A DNA stretch of 35,627 nucleotides from a virus. Positions 6,883-14,432 of this stretch are shown in pieces; position 1 is the stretch's first letter, and every line of letters begins with the position of its first letter. The translations under genes and the position numbers were made by a program. The stretch spans positions 1 through 35,627 of the IMG/VR virus record IMGVR_UViG_3300022939_001307, one strand, 5' to 3'. The notes beneath the pieces are model-generated. The model was not told where the DNA came from. It ran no database searches and saw only the letters and a program-made list of their open reading frames with translations.

Positions 6883-7228
6883 CAGTGTATTAGCACATGC
6901 TAAAACAATGAAATATGGTGATAAAATAAACCTACGTAATATTTTTAAAAATTATAGAAACGGACAAGGCCTCAACTTAACAAAGTTTGGGGTCTTAGTT
7001 TTGAATGATATGGGGTTTGAGAGCGAACACTTTATACTGAACAAACAGCCAAAGTTTACAGCCTATTTACGTATATTACTAGACAGATACAATCAGTATC
7101 CGTACTATATCAGCAAGCAAGAACTAGTATTGTATGGAAGCGAAGATCGTATGTTATACAAACTATACGGTCATGATTTAGACGCATGGGTCGAACATAT
7201 GGAAGAAAATACAAAAGAAAAAGGCTGA
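6860..7228 (+). CDS. unknown phage protein, 122 aa
   Basis: Starts inside the end of the preceding gene. Mixed helical sequence with aromatic-rich segments (FTAYLRILLDRYNQYPYYIS) and a charged tail. Probably cotranscribed with the upstream gene from the promoter-like element near 6540. Its stop codon lies within the hairpin that terminates transcription from the opposite strand. No family recognised. Confidence 0.7.
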   Translation: MTTPDFYNSVLAHAKTMKYGDKINLRNIFKNYRNGQGLNLTKFGVLVLNDMGFESEHFILNKQPKFTAYLRILLDRYNQYPYYISKQELVLYGSEDRMLYKLYGHDLDAWVEHMEENTKEKG

Positions 7229-7250
7229 TTTCCATTACGGTTTTCAGCCT
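7222..7250 (-). terminator. rho-independent terminator of the minus-strand membrane gene
   Basis: Read on the minus strand, AGGCTGA, a 15-base loop and TCAGCCT are followed directly by a T-rich run (complement of the A-rich stretch 7211-7222). It sits 11 bases beyond the stop of the 7261-7491 gene, as expected. Read on the plus strand the same stem lacks a T-run. Confidence 0.65.
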
Positions 7251-7260
7251 GTGAGCTCCG

Positions 7261-7491
7261 TTACTTACGGTTCCAGATACCCCAGAGTACCCAGATCGCA
7301 ATCAAGCCCATTAGGCCTTCTGCGCCAAGTGTTGCAAGCATACCAGCAACATTGCTAACTACACTTACTTCTGGAAAGAATGGTATTGCACCTAGACCTA
7401 GTACTTCTACTACGATCATAAGAGCTGCAATTGAAATGCCTACTTCAGCAAGTCCAGCTGCCCATCCTTTTACTTTGTTCAAAATTTCCAT
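7261..7491 (-). CDS. two-helix membrane protein, holin-like candidate
   Basis: 76 residues. One hydrophobic span at about residues 16-40 (VGISIAALMIVVEVLGLGAI) and a second at about 56-73 (GLMGLIAIWVLWGIW), separated by a short loop, with a charged N-terminus and NRK tail. Size and topology fit a class II-like holin or another small viral membrane protein, but no lysis gene lies next to it. A GGGAG ribosome-binding site precedes the ATG. It is the only minus-strand gene in the first 21 kb, with its own promoter-like element, leader hairpin and terminator, so its timing is probably separate. Confidence 0.7.
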   Translation of the reverse strand: MEILNKVKGWAAGLAEVGISIAALMIVVEVLGLGAIPFFPEVSVVSNVAGMLATLGAEGLMGLIAIWVLWGIWNRK

Positions 7492-7517
7492 GAAATTTCT
7501 CCCTTCTCTTTTGTTGG

Positions 7518-7550
7518 CTACGAGTTGTTACAACCCGTAGTAGTACTTAT
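7518..7550 (-). promoter_or_regulatory. ATAAGTAC promoter-like element plus 5' leader hairpin
   Basis: On the minus strand ATAAGTAC (7550-7543) is followed at once by a 10-bp stem (CTACGGGTTG with CAACTCGTAG, one G-T pair) closing a three-base TAA loop at 7540-7518. The ribosome-binding site and start of the 7491 gene follow. If the octamer is a late promoter, the mRNA would begin with this hairpin, an arrangement that can stabilise transcripts. Confidence 0.5.
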
Positions 7551-7622
7551 CTAAATCTGCGCTAAATTAACGCAGGGTAAAGCGTCTTGAAAAAAAAATT
7601 AAAAAAAAAATGAATTTAGGTA

Positions 7623-7651
7623 TTGACAAACCAAGACACATTACTTATATT
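7623..7651 (+). promoter_or_regulatory. sigma70-type promoter
   Basis: TTGACA at 7623-7628, a 17-base spacer and TATATT at 7646-7651: an almost consensus bacterial promoter. It lies 26 bases before the 7678 gene. The upstream stretch (7589-7611) is nearly pure A, a likely UP-like or bent element. A close copy of the -10 region occurs before the 9492 gene. Probably read by the unmodified host polymerase. Confidence 0.75.
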
Positions 7652-7677
7652 AGTATTGTAGACAGAAGGAGAACACG

Positions 7678-7917
7678 ATGTTTAGAATCCCAAACTTTTA
7701 TAAGTTCGAAACTACCATGCAAGATGCTGTACAAGTTATGACATCATACGGACGTGGAGACTTGCTAGAAGGTATGCAAGCAATGGATCGTGTGTGGGAA
7801 GAACATGCTAGTGGCTCTCCTCGCTTCGAAGATGACAGCGACTTCTACGAACACTATGAAGCAGAAGTAAATGCTTACAACAAAGTTTTTTCAGAAATGC
7901 AGCCACTTTTTGCTTGA
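7678..7917 (+). CDS. unknown 79-residue early protein
   Basis: Good AGAAGGAGA ribosome-binding site. Acidic helical sequence (AVQVMTSYGRGDLLEGMQAM, then an acidic EDDSDFYEHYEAEVNAY) with no motif. It follows a strong sigma70-type promoter, so early expression is expected. Its stop overlaps the -35 box of the next promoter. Confidence 0.75.
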   Translation: MFRIPNFYKFETTMQDAVQVMTSYGRGDLLEGMQAMDRVWEEHASGSPRFEDDSDFYEHYEAEVNAYNKVFSEMQPLFA

Positions 7918-7942
7918 CTTAGGTCGCAAATGGCTTTAATGT
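7914..7942 (+). promoter_or_regulatory. probable sigma70-type promoter for the AAA+ gene
   Basis: TTGACT at 7914-7919, 17 bases, then TAATGT at 7937-7942. The -10 is weaker than in the two sister promoters at 7623 and 9435, but spacing and position (34 bases before the ATG, with a CAGGAGA ribosome-binding site between) fit. Confidence 0.5.
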
Positions 7943-7976
7943 AAACGTGTAACAAATCCAACCCAGGAGATAAAAC

Positions 7977-9071
7977 ATGGATATTAACACTCGTACAGTA
8001 AAACTTTCAGAACTAACCAAATATGCAAAGCACCACTTTGCTACCAAACGTCCTATTATGGTTTGGGGACCGCCCGGTATTGGCAAGTCTGAAACTTTTG
8101 AAGGAATCAAAGATTCTTACATTGCAGAAGGCAAAAAAGCAAAGCTGATTGACGCTCGTTTGTCGCTTTGGGAGCCTACTGATCTTAAAGGCTATCCTTA
8201 CTATAACAAAGAAACAAATCGTATGAGCTTTAGTGCTCCGGATGAGTTGCCTAGCGAAGAAGAAGCAGCAGAATACGATATTATTATTTTGTTCCTAGAT
8301 GAACTTAATGGTGCTGCACCTGCTACACAAGCCGCTGCATATCAGCTAATCCTTAACCGTGCTATTGGTAAATATCGTTTGCCAGACAATGTTGTTATTG
8401 CTGCAGCAGGTAACCGTGAAACAGATAAAGGCGTTACATATCGTATGCCTAAGCCACTTGCAAACCGCTTCCTACACTACGAAGTACGTGTTGACTTTGA
8501 AGACTGGTTTAATTGGGCTGTTTTAAACAACCAACACCCAGACGTAATTGGTTATGTTACTACATTCAAAGATGACCTTTACAAGTTTGATGCTGCAAGT
8601 GCAGAGCGGTCGTTTGCTACTCCACGTAGCTGGGCATTTGTGTCCGATACTATCCAAAGCACAGAAGGCTTTACTGAAGAAGAAGTGACTGATATGGTTG
8701 CAGCAGGTATTGGCGAAGGCATTGCACTCAAGTTTAAAGCACACCGCCAAGTTGCTAGCCAGTTGCCTAATCCAACTGACATCTTAAACGGCAAAGTTAC
8801 TGAGCTAAAAACTGAAAACGTTAGTGCAAAATATTCATTGACTACTGCACTATGCTATGAGCTTAAAGAGGTCTTTACAAATAAAAAAGACGACTTTAAC
8901 AAGCAATTTGATAACTTTTTGGAGTTCGTTCAAAACAACTTTGAAGCAGAAATGGTTGTTATGGCTTGCACTATTGCACTTGGTAAATATGCAATCCGTC
9001 CAAAGTTTAGTCAGCTTACTAACTGGAAAGGTTTTGTTTCCAAATATGGTACGCTGATTGAAATGGCGTAA
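7977..9071 (+). CDS. MoxR-type AAA+ ATPase
   Basis: 364 residues. Walker A GPPGIGKS at 31-38, Walker B ILFLDE at 104-109, sensor-1 region AAGNRETD at 143-150, and a nearby LANRF arginine-finger-like site. This is the MoxR-like AAA+ group, which usually works with a VWA-domain protein to remodel or insert cofactors into target complexes. The partner is encoded two genes downstream (9492-10709), each behind its own sigma70-type promoter. In phages the target is unknown. The family is sure; the role is inferred from context. Confidence 0.9.
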   Translation: MDINTRTVKLSELTKYAKHHFATKRPIMVWGPPGIGKSETFEGIKDSYIAEGKKAKLIDARLSLWEPTDLKGYPYYNKETNRMSFSAPDELPSEEEAAEYDIIILFLDELNGAAPATQAAAYQLILNRAIGKYRLPDNVVIAAAGNRETDKGVTYRMPKPLANRFLHYEVRVDFEDWFNWAVLNNQHPDVIGYVTTFKDDLYKFDAASAERSFATPRSWAFVSDTIQSTEGFTEEEVTDMVAAGIGEGIALKFKAHRQVASQLPNPTDILNGKVTELKTENVSAKYSLTTALCYELKEVFTNKKDDFNKQFDNFLEFVQNNFEAEMVVMACTIALGKYAIRPKFSQLTNWKGFVSKYGTLIEMA

Positions 9072-9094
9072 CACTAGTTACGCTACTCCTGGGT

Positions 9095-9120
9095 GATACA
9101 GGGCCTACGGGCCCTGTATC
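9095..9120 (+). terminator. strong hairpin with UACG tetraloop
   Basis: GATACAGGGCC and GGCCCTGTATC form an 11-bp GC-rich stem closed by TACG, i.e. C(UACG)G, a UNCG-type extra-stable tetraloop of the sort frequent in T4-like phage terminators. It lies 24 bases after the AAA+ gene stop. The sequence after it (TGTATAAGTA) is not a clear T-run, so it may act as terminator, 3'-end protector or both. Confidence 0.65.
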
Positions 9121-9123
9121 TGT

Positions 9124-9131
9124 ATAAGTAC
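9124..9131 (+). promoter_or_regulatory. late-promoter-like ATAAGTAC element
   Basis: ATAAGTAC ends four bases before ATG 9136. The same octamer and spacing precede the 31809 minus-strand gene. If transcription started about six bases after the element, as at T4-type late promoters, the mRNA would be nearly leaderless or translation would begin at the second ATG (9142). Confidence 0.4.
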
Positions 9132-9135
9132 ATGT

Positions 9136-9438
9136 ATGGTGATGACAATTACAAGTGTTACCAATCCAAATTGTGGATACCTAAAAAAGTTTAAACATGT
9201 GGTTGACTTACATAATAATGGTGTCCCAAGTACATATATAGAATGGTGTGATGCTAACTGCGAACACCATTGGGGATGGCATTTTTGGCAAAACGAACGT
9301 GCACAACAATTAAACAAACACCCATGGCATGACGATTGGTTACCTCCTCAAGAAGTAATAGACGGAACCAAAGCCTATATGAGTTTTGATTCATATGACG
9401 AAATGATTATTTTTAAAATAATTAATATGAGTACTTGA
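9136..9438 (+). CDS. unknown Trp/His/Cys-rich phage protein
   Basis: Up to 100 residues; start may be ATG 9136 or 9142, and no clear ribosome-binding site is visible before either. The central part has a Cys/His-rich segment (EWCDANCEHHWGWHFW) that could bind metal, and a C-terminal strand-turn-strand (AYMSFDSYDEMIIFKI). I recognise the general pattern (WC..NC..WGW.F then FxSxD..I.FK) from unknown marine phage proteins. No function assigned. Confidence 0.7.
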   Translation: MVMTITSVTNPNCGYLKKFKHVVDLHNNGVPSTYIEWCDANCEHHWGWHFWQNERAQQLNKHPWHDDWLPPQEVIDGTKAYMSFDSYDEMIIFKIINMST

Positions 9439-9463
9439 CATCTGAGTTTAAAACACTTATATT
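9435..9463 (+). promoter_or_regulatory. sigma70-type promoter for the VWA gene
   Basis: TTGACA at 9435-9440, 17-base spacer, TATATT at 9458-9463. The bases just around the -10 (ACACTTATATTAGTAATGTA) closely match the promoter at 7623, suggesting common control by host polymerase. AGGAG at 9481-9485 then precedes ATG 9492. Confidence 0.75.
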
Positions 9464-9491
9464 AGTAATGTAACATCGTCAGGAGACAAAT

Positions 9492-10709
9492 ATGCAAACT
9501 TTTAAAAACGCAGGCGAAAAGCTCGTAGCAGCTCGTGTAAAAATGTTGTTTAAGCAACCATTTTTTGGTAATATTGCTTGCCGCTTAAAGCTAGTTGATG
9601 TAACAGATCAAGGCTGGTGCCCAACTGCAGCAGTAGATGGGCGTAACTTTTACTACAACTCAGAGTTTGTAGACAAGTTAGATATTGATGAAACTGTGTT
9701 TTTAGTAGGACATGAAGTTGGGCACTGTGTATACGAACACTTCCTACGCCGTGGAGATCGTGATCCTAAGATTTGGAACATGGCAGGTGATTTTAAAATT
9801 AATGCTATGCTAGTACGTGAAAAGATCGGACGTCTGATTGACAAGGTAAAACCGTGCTATGATCCCAAATATGAAAACGATGGTTGGTGGACAGAAAACG
9901 TATACGATGATCTGATTGAACAAGGTGTACCGCCAATGCAAACTATTGATGTGCACTTGGAAATTGACGATGGTGCTAACGATGACGGCGGAGCAGAGCG
10001 TGAAGGTGCTGACATGCCTATGCCTAAAATTAGTAAAGACGATGCTAAAGCAATTGCAGATGAAATGAAAAATGCAATTATCCAAGCAGCGGCTAGTGTT
10101 GGCGCTGGCAATATTCCAGGTGAGATTAAACGCATGATTGGCGAACTAACTGAGCCTAAAATGGACTGGCGTCAAATGATACGTGTATCGCTGGAAAGCA
10201 CTCTTGTAAGTGACTTTACTTTTATGCGTCCTAATCGCAAAAGTCAGTTTAGTAATGTTATATTGCCAGGCATGTTGCGTGATCAACAGATTGATATTTG
10301 TATTGCATTAGATGTAAGTGGCAGTATCAGTCAACAGGATGCTACAGACTTCCTTAGTGAAGTGCAAGGAATTATGGATCAGTTTGAACAATATCGTATT
10401 CGTGTTTGGTGCTTTGATACTGAAGTAAGCGGATATGATGAGTTTACAAGTGACGATGGACGCACTATTAACGAGTTTGAAATGACTGGCGGTGGCGGCA
10501 CAGATTTTATGTGCAATTGGAAGTATATGGAATCACAAGACATTACGCCTGATCAATTTATTATGTTTACTGATGGTGAACCTTGGGGCGAATGGGGAAT
10601 CGAAGATTACTGTGATACTTTGTTCCTTATTAAAAACGAATATCGCAAGCCTGTTGCACCATTTGGACAAAGCGTGTACTACGAAAGTTCACTTCAAGAA
10701 GCAGCATAA
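9492..10709 (+). CDS. VWA-domain protein with metallopeptidase-like N-terminus
   Basis: 405 residues in two parts. The N-terminal domain has HEVGHCVYEH (zinc site HExxH at 74-78), as in the putative metallopeptidase part of DUF2201-like proteins. The C-terminal VWA domain has DVSGS at 274-278, GGGGTDF at 333-339 and TDGEP at 360-364, the three pieces of a metal-ion-dependent adhesion site. An acidic Gly-rich linker lies near residues 158-175. With the MoxR ATPase this forms the usual MoxR-VWA pair. I infer remodelling of a host or virion complex; peptidase activity is not proven. Confidence 0.88.
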   Translation: MQTFKNAGEKLVAARVKMLFKQPFFGNIACRLKLVDVTDQGWCPTAAVDGRNFYYNSEFVDKLDIDETVFLVGHEVGHCVYEHFLRRGDRDPKIWNMAGDFKINAMLVREKIGRLIDKVKPCYDPKYENDGWWTENVYDDLIEQGVPPMQTIDVHLEIDDGANDDGGAEREGADMPMPKISKDDAKAIADEMKNAIIQAAASVGAGNIPGEIKRMIGELTEPKMDWRQMIRVSLESTLVSDFTFMRPNRKSQFSNVILPGMLRDQQIDICIALDVSGSISQQDATDFLSEVQGIMDQFEQYRIRVWCFDTEVSGYDEFTSDDGRTINEFEMTGGGGTDFMCNWKYMESQDITPDQFIMFTDGEPWGEWGIEDYCDTLFLIKNEYRKPVAPFGQSVYYESSLQEAA

Positions 10710-10713
10710 ATAA
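10706..10713 (+). promoter_or_regulatory. late-promoter-like ATAAATAA element
   Basis: ATAAATAA overlaps the VWA stop codon and ends two bases before ATG 10716, with no visible Shine-Dalgarno. Its closeness to the start would give a leaderless message if functional. It may simply be AT-rich junction sequence. Confidence 0.3.
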
Positions 10714-10715
10714 TA

Positions 10716-10994
10716 ATGAAGATATTAAAGCAAGGTCTTGCACTAAGCGATGAAGACATCAATATAATTGATCCTAAAATTCTAACAATGATGATGAAAA
10801 ATCGCTTAGTGGTTGAATTTGACGAAGCCCCTGACTTAGATAATTTAGATTTTAAAGGATGTAAGGGGTTTTATTACATAAAAAGTTTAGGAAGTAAACT
10901 GTATCAATTTTGGTTTGAAAATAAACAAGACTTTGATGCATTTTATAATAATCTAATAGCGTATAAAATGACACTTAGTAATAGTGATAAATAA
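10716..10994 (+). CDS. unknown phage protein, 92 aa
   Basis: ATG six bases after the VWA stop, without an evident ribosome-binding site. Alpha/beta pattern: KILKQGLALSDEDINIIDPK, a VVEFDEAPDLDNLDF strand-turn, GFYYIKSLGSKLYQFWFE, and a final helix DFDAFYNNLIAYKM. It looks like a compact single domain of unknown function. Confidence 0.7.
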   Translation: MKILKQGLALSDEDINIIDPKILTMMMKNRLVVEFDEAPDLDNLDFKGCKGFYYIKSLGSKLYQFWFENKQDFDAFYNNLIAYKMTLSNSDK

Positions 10995-10998
10995 ATAC
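10991..10998 (+). promoter_or_regulatory. late-promoter-like ATAAATAC element
   Basis: ATAAATAC followed by GTATATAATTAATC, then AGGAGT and ATG 11033. This is the clearest plus-strand copy with a normal leader and Shine-Dalgarno, and it precedes abundant-looking, possibly structural genes. It matches the T4-type late core TATAAATA apart from flanks. Confidence 0.6.
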
Positions 10999-11032
10999 GT
11001 ATATAATTAATCTTCAAACATAGGAGTATAAC

Positions 11033-11314
11033 ATGACTGAAGAAAACAAAGCGGCAGAAGAGCCGATCACAACAGATGGTGAAGCACCAGCTCTACCTGA
11101 AGTAGAAGGGCAAACACCAGAACAAGCAACATTAGGTGTTGCAGATCTACAAAACGCTGCACAAGTAATTGATGTAGCAGTATCACGTGGTGCGTTCCGT
11201 GCCGCTGAAGCAGCTCAAGTTGGCACAGTCTTCAATAGACTTGTTGCATTTATTCAAAGTGTACAAGCACAACAAAACCCAGAACAAGCTGAAGCACCTG
11301 CTGAAGCACAATAA
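11033..11314 (+). CDS. conserved marine T4-like phage protein, Ala/Gln/Glu-rich
   Basis: 93 residues. A disordered acidic N-terminus and an Ala/Gln/Glu/Pro-rich tail flank one ordered helical core (VADLQNAAQVIDVAVSRGAF, then AAQVGTVFNRLVAFIQ). The same arrangement is familiar from small proteins in marine T4-like phages. It has AGGAG and a late-promoter-like element upstream, which would fit a late or structural role. Function unknown. Confidence 0.75.
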   Translation: MTEENKAAEEPITTDGEAPALPEVEGQTPEQATLGVADLQNAAQVIDVAVSRGAFRAAEAAQVGTVFNRLVAFIQSVQAQQNPEQAEAPAEAQ

Positions 11315-11325
11315 GGAGAAATCCA

Positions 11326-11976
11326 ATGGCAACTATGAAACACATCGGCCGTGTATCTAACACTGGCAAAAAGTGTGTTATTGTCTTTAGAGAAATCTAC
11401 GACGAAAACGGTAATGTGGCTGATCCAAACCACTGCTTGGTTGTAGAAACTGAAAGACTTCCAGATATGGAACATGATGACATTGTACGTGTTGTTGAAA
11501 GTCCAGAAGGACAATCAGCTACACAGTTCTATGAAATCGCACACCGTAGTATGTTTAGTGATGGAATTAATATGCTTACTAAACTACACAACCGTGGTTA
11601 TTTGCGGAAGTATCCGACTGATATTATTGAAGTTACACCTAATGCTAGTACTAGAATTAAACTAAGTGAAATAAATGAAATTATTCGGAAGCAAACATCA
11701 GGAATGTCAGAATCAGATATTAAAAATTCTATGGTAGATGATACTGACCAACCACCACGAACACAATCTACTGCACAACAGACTGCACCAGTGCAGACAC
11801 AAGCAGAAGATGGTATTTTAGACGATAATGCAATTGCACAAGGAATGTTAACACAAGCTGAAACATTCTTAGCAGAAGCAGAACGTTTAAAAGCTGAAGC
11901 CTATGCAATGGCGCCTGACCTCAAACCAAAGCGAGGACGCAAGCCAAAAAAGGCAACAGCGAATGCCGATACATAA
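11326..11976 (+). CDS. conserved phage protein with basic disordered tail
   Basis: 216 residues, AAGGAG ribosome-binding site. The N-terminal ~125 residues look folded (GRVSNTGKKCVIVFREIYDE, then helices around EIAHRSMFSDGINML). The rest is low-complexity: a Gln/Thr/Pro linker, an acidic helix, then a Lys/Arg-rich KPKRGRKPKK end like an AT-hook, which could bind DNA. Lies between the 11033 gene and a small gene that starts in its tail. No named family. Confidence 0.75.
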   Translation: MATMKHIGRVSNTGKKCVIVFREIYDENGNVADPNHCLVVETERLPDMEHDDIVRVVESPEGQSATQFYEIAHRSMFSDGINMLTKLHNRGYLRKYPTDIIEVTPNASTRIKLSEINEIIRKQTSGMSESDIKNSMVDDTDQPPRTQSTAQQTAPVQTQAEDGILDDNAIAQGMLTQAETFLAEAERLKAEAYAMAPDLKPKRGRKPKKATANADT

Positions 11977-12295
11977 AAAAGACCGGAGTTTCCAAAACAT
12001 CGTTAGGGATACTAACATTGATGAAGTCCCTTTGGACTACATTGAAAGGTTAATTTTAGTATTAGAAAGCGGAGACCGTGTTATCTTCGAAGGTGAAGAC
12101 ATGCGTGATATTGAAGAGCCAAACATTGTAATGTTTGTTATGAGCGCAGTGGATGAACTTGGACAAGATTACGGTAGCCCAGTTCGTGATATAGAAATAG
12201 TTATTGACTATACCAGATTAGAAAAAGAAATCAGAGCCCTTACCAAAGGGTTACTAGACAAGGATAGCAATGATCAGAGCAATACTAGCGTGTGA
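11963..12295 (+). CDS. unknown phage protein, 110 aa
   Basis: ATG 11963 is preferred; it starts 14 bases before the previous stop, whereas the longer frame from 11903 would lie deep in that gene. Sequence: FQNIVRDTNIDEVPLDYIER, then a strand ILVLESGDRVIFEGEDM and an acidic helical end. Probably a small conserved T4-like protein; function not known. Overlaps DHFR by 26 bases. Confidence 0.7.
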   Translation: MPIHKKDRSFQNIVRDTNIDEVPLDYIERLILVLESGDRVIFEGEDMRDIEEPNIVMFVMSAVDELGQDYGSPVRDIEIVIDYTRLEKEIRALTKGLLDKDSNDQSNTSV

Positions 12296-12749
12296 TGAAG
12301 ATTGGGGTATCGGCAAAGCCGGTACCCTTCCTTGGACACACAACTCAGCAGACCTGAAATGGTTTAAAGAATGTACAACAGGAGGCGTAGTTGCAATGGG
12401 AAAAGCAACTTGGGACAGCCTACCAAACAAACCATTACCCAACCGAAATAACATTGTCGTTACTAGTAGCACTAATGATTACAATGGCGGCGGATATCAT
12501 TACGTAAAATTTGAAACTGCAAAAACAGAACTTGTTAACATGAATCGTTTACAAGATGTTTGGATTATTGGCGGTGCGCAACTGGTTGATGGTTTACTAC
12601 ATATTATTGACGAGATATGGTTAAGTCGTATTTCAGGTACATATGACTGTGACACATTTCTCCCACGCAATATTATTGAAACAACTTACAGTTTGTATAG
12701 TAGTCAACGTGAAGGTGATGTATACGTTGACAAATGGAGACAGAATTGA
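12270..12749 (+). CDS. folA: dihydrofolate reductase
   Basis: 159 residues, normal length for DHFR. Reduces dihydrofolate with NADPH to supply tetrahydrofolate. Seen: WGIGKAGTLPW at 12-22, catalytic Asp28 in ADLKWF, GKATW at 44-48 and the NADPH-binding IIGGAQL at 99-105. It pairs with thymidylate synthase 0.8 kb downstream, the usual phage dTMP-synthesis set: ThyA produces dihydrofolate that this enzyme recycles. Overlaps its upstream and downstream neighbours. Confidence 0.93.
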   Translation: MIRAILACDEDWGIGKAGTLPWTHNSADLKWFKECTTGGVVAMGKATWDSLPNKPLPNRNNIVVTSSTNDYNGGGYHYVKFETAKTELVNMNRLQDVWIIGGAQLVDGLLHIIDEIWLSRISGTYDCDTFLPRNIIETTYSLYSSQREGDVYVDKWRQN

Positions 12750-13171
12750 AAATATTAATATTCGGACTTCCGGGTAGTGGTAAAAGTACTCTAGCAAAAC
12801 CGTTTGCAGAGTTAATTGGCGGCGTTTGGCTTAATGCAGATGCAGTTAGAGCTCAATATGAAGATTGGGACTTTAGCATACAAGGAAGAAAGAGACAAGC
12901 ACAACGAATGCGTCATTTAGCAGACGGTGTTGTAATGGCAGGTAAAGTTGCTGTAGCTGATTTTATTTGTCCAATGAAAGATGCACGTGAAGATTTTGGA
13001 GCAGATTTTACTGTGTGGATGGACACTATCGAAGAAGGTATATATGATGATACAAATGCACTTTTTCAGCCTCCTGAAAAAGTCGACTATCATGTTAAAG
13101 AATGGTTTACTGACACACATGAACAACTAATGCCTGTTGTACAACGTTGGATGGAGCGCAACAATGTTTAA
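12734..13171 (+). CDS. P-loop kinase, adenylylsulfate-kinase-like
   Basis: 145 residues. Walker A GLPGSGKST at 11-19. The sequence after it (LNADAVRAQYEDWDFSIQGR, later VADFICPMKDAR) closely follows the order of motifs in APS kinases (D-x-VR, then ADF.CP...R). APS kinase makes PAPS from adenylylsulfate and ATP. Phage homologs are sometimes annotated so without proof, and another small-molecule or nucleotide kinase is possible. Starts inside DHFR and overlaps the nucleotidyltransferase gene by eight bases. Confidence 0.75.
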   Translation: METELKILIFGLPGSGKSTLAKPFAELIGGVWLNADAVRAQYEDWDFSIQGRKRQAQRMRHLADGVVMAGKVAVADFICPMKDAREDFGADFTVWMDTIEEGIYDDTNALFQPPEKVDYHVKEWFTDTHEQLMPVVQRWMERNNV

Positions 13172-13568
13172 TAGATTTAAACCTACAACACAAATGTTAG
13201 GACGCTGGCAACCATGGCACCCTGGACATACAGAATTATTTAAACGTGCCCTAGCAGAAACAGGACAAGTTTGCATACAAATCAGAACTGTACCACAAGA
13301 CACTGATGCATCAGGCGGGCGTACCATGGTTCAAGATGACAATCCTTTTATCGTTACAGACGTTGAAGAAAATATTAAAAAAGAATTAGCAAAAGAAGGT
13401 TATACATATAACGAAGAATATATTATAATGATTGTACCTAACATTGTAGATATTAGTTATGGACGTGGAGTAGGATATACTTTTACACAACATGACCTAG
13501 GCGAACAAATACATGATATTAGTGCTACAAAAATTCGTGCTAAAATGAGAGAAGAGGGCAAACTTTGA
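13164..13568 (+). CDS. HxGH nucleotidyltransferase-like protein
   Basis: 134 residues from ATG 13164. HPGH at 19-22 and ISATKIR at 119-125 are the two hallmark motifs of the cytidylyltransferase/NMN-adenylyltransferase superfamily, which joins a nucleotide to a phosphorylated or sulfated acceptor. GRWQPWHPGHTELFKRAL is the canonical first strand-loop-helix. Substrate cannot be read. Coupling to the APS-kinase-like gene raises the idea of a linked activation step, but nucleotide salvage is equally plausible. Confidence 0.8.
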   Translation: MFNRFKPTTQMLGRWQPWHPGHTELFKRALAETGQVCIQIRTVPQDTDASGGRTMVQDDNPFIVTDVEENIKKELAKEGYTYNEEYIIMIVPNIVDISYGRGVGYTFTQHDLGEQIHDISATKIRAKMREEGKL

Positions 13569-14431
13569 AGCAGTATTTAGATGCGTTACAATACATATTT
13601 GATAATGGAGAAGAAGTTACAGATCGTACCGGAGTAGGCACAAAGAGCGTGTTTGGGTACCAAATGCGCTTTAATTTACAAGACGGCTTTCCTGCTGTTA
13701 CTACTAAACGTCTAGCGTGGAAGAGTGTTGTGGGCGAACTGATATGGTTCTTAGAAGGAAGTACAGACGAGCGTAGACTAGCTGAAGTTACATATGGAAA
13801 GTCACGTAACGAACTAGTAGACAAAACAACTATTTGGACTGCTAATGCCGACAAGCAAGGTGTAGACTTAGGATACATTAACACTGAACTAACAAAACAC
13901 CTAGGTCCTGTTTATGGTGCGCAATGGCGTAACTTCAATGGCGAACATCCAAAGTGCGATCAGATCAGTAATATTATTAATGAAATTAAAAATAATCCAG
14001 ACAGTAGACGTATTATACTAAGTGCATGGAATCCATTACAAATTGAACAAATGGCACTGCCTCCTTGTCATACTATGGCACAGTTTAGAGTAATGAATGG
14101 TAAACTAAATTGTCAACTGTATCAACGTAGTGCAGATATGTTCTTAGGTGTACCATTTAACATTGCAAGTTACAGTCTACTAACACATATGCTAGCACAC
14201 ATTTGCGAACTAAAAGCTGGAGAGTTTGTTTGGACAGGCGGCGACTGTCACATTTATATGAATCACTTAGAACAAGTACAAGAGCAACTAACAAGAGACG
14301 AACGCAAATTACCTTACTTGTTTATGCCTCCGTTCTGTGATTTAGAAACACTACTAAATTCAAAAGTATCAGATTATAAACTAATAGGTTATGATCCGAT
14401 GCCTAGTATTAAAGCACCAATGGCAGTATAA
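13565..14431 (+). CDS. thyA: thymidylate synthase
   Basis: 288 residues, TTG start overlapping the upstream stop (TTGA), with GAGAAGAGGG upstream. Methylates dUMP to dTMP with methylenetetrahydrofolate. Catalytic Cys168 lies in LPPCHT. The dUMP-binding and folate regions RRIILSAWNP (149-157) and QRSADMFLGVPFNIASY (187-203) are present, and the C-terminus ends in IKAPMAV, the expected closing tail. About 24 residues longer than E. coli ThyA because of a segment near 78-105. Confidence 0.95.
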   Translation: MKQYLDALQYIFDNGEEVTDRTGVGTKSVFGYQMRFNLQDGFPAVTTKRLAWKSVVGELIWFLEGSTDERRLAEVTYGKSRNELVDKTTIWTANADKQGVDLGYINTELTKHLGPVYGAQWRNFNGEHPKCDQISNIINEIKNNPDSRRIILSAWNPLQIEQMALPPCHTMAQFRVMNGKLNCQLYQRSADMFLGVPFNIASYSLLTHMLAHICELKAGEFVWTGGDCHIYMNHLEQVQEQLTRDERKLPYLFMPPFCDLETLLNSKVSDYKLIGYDPMPSIKAPMAV

Positions 14432-14432
14432 C

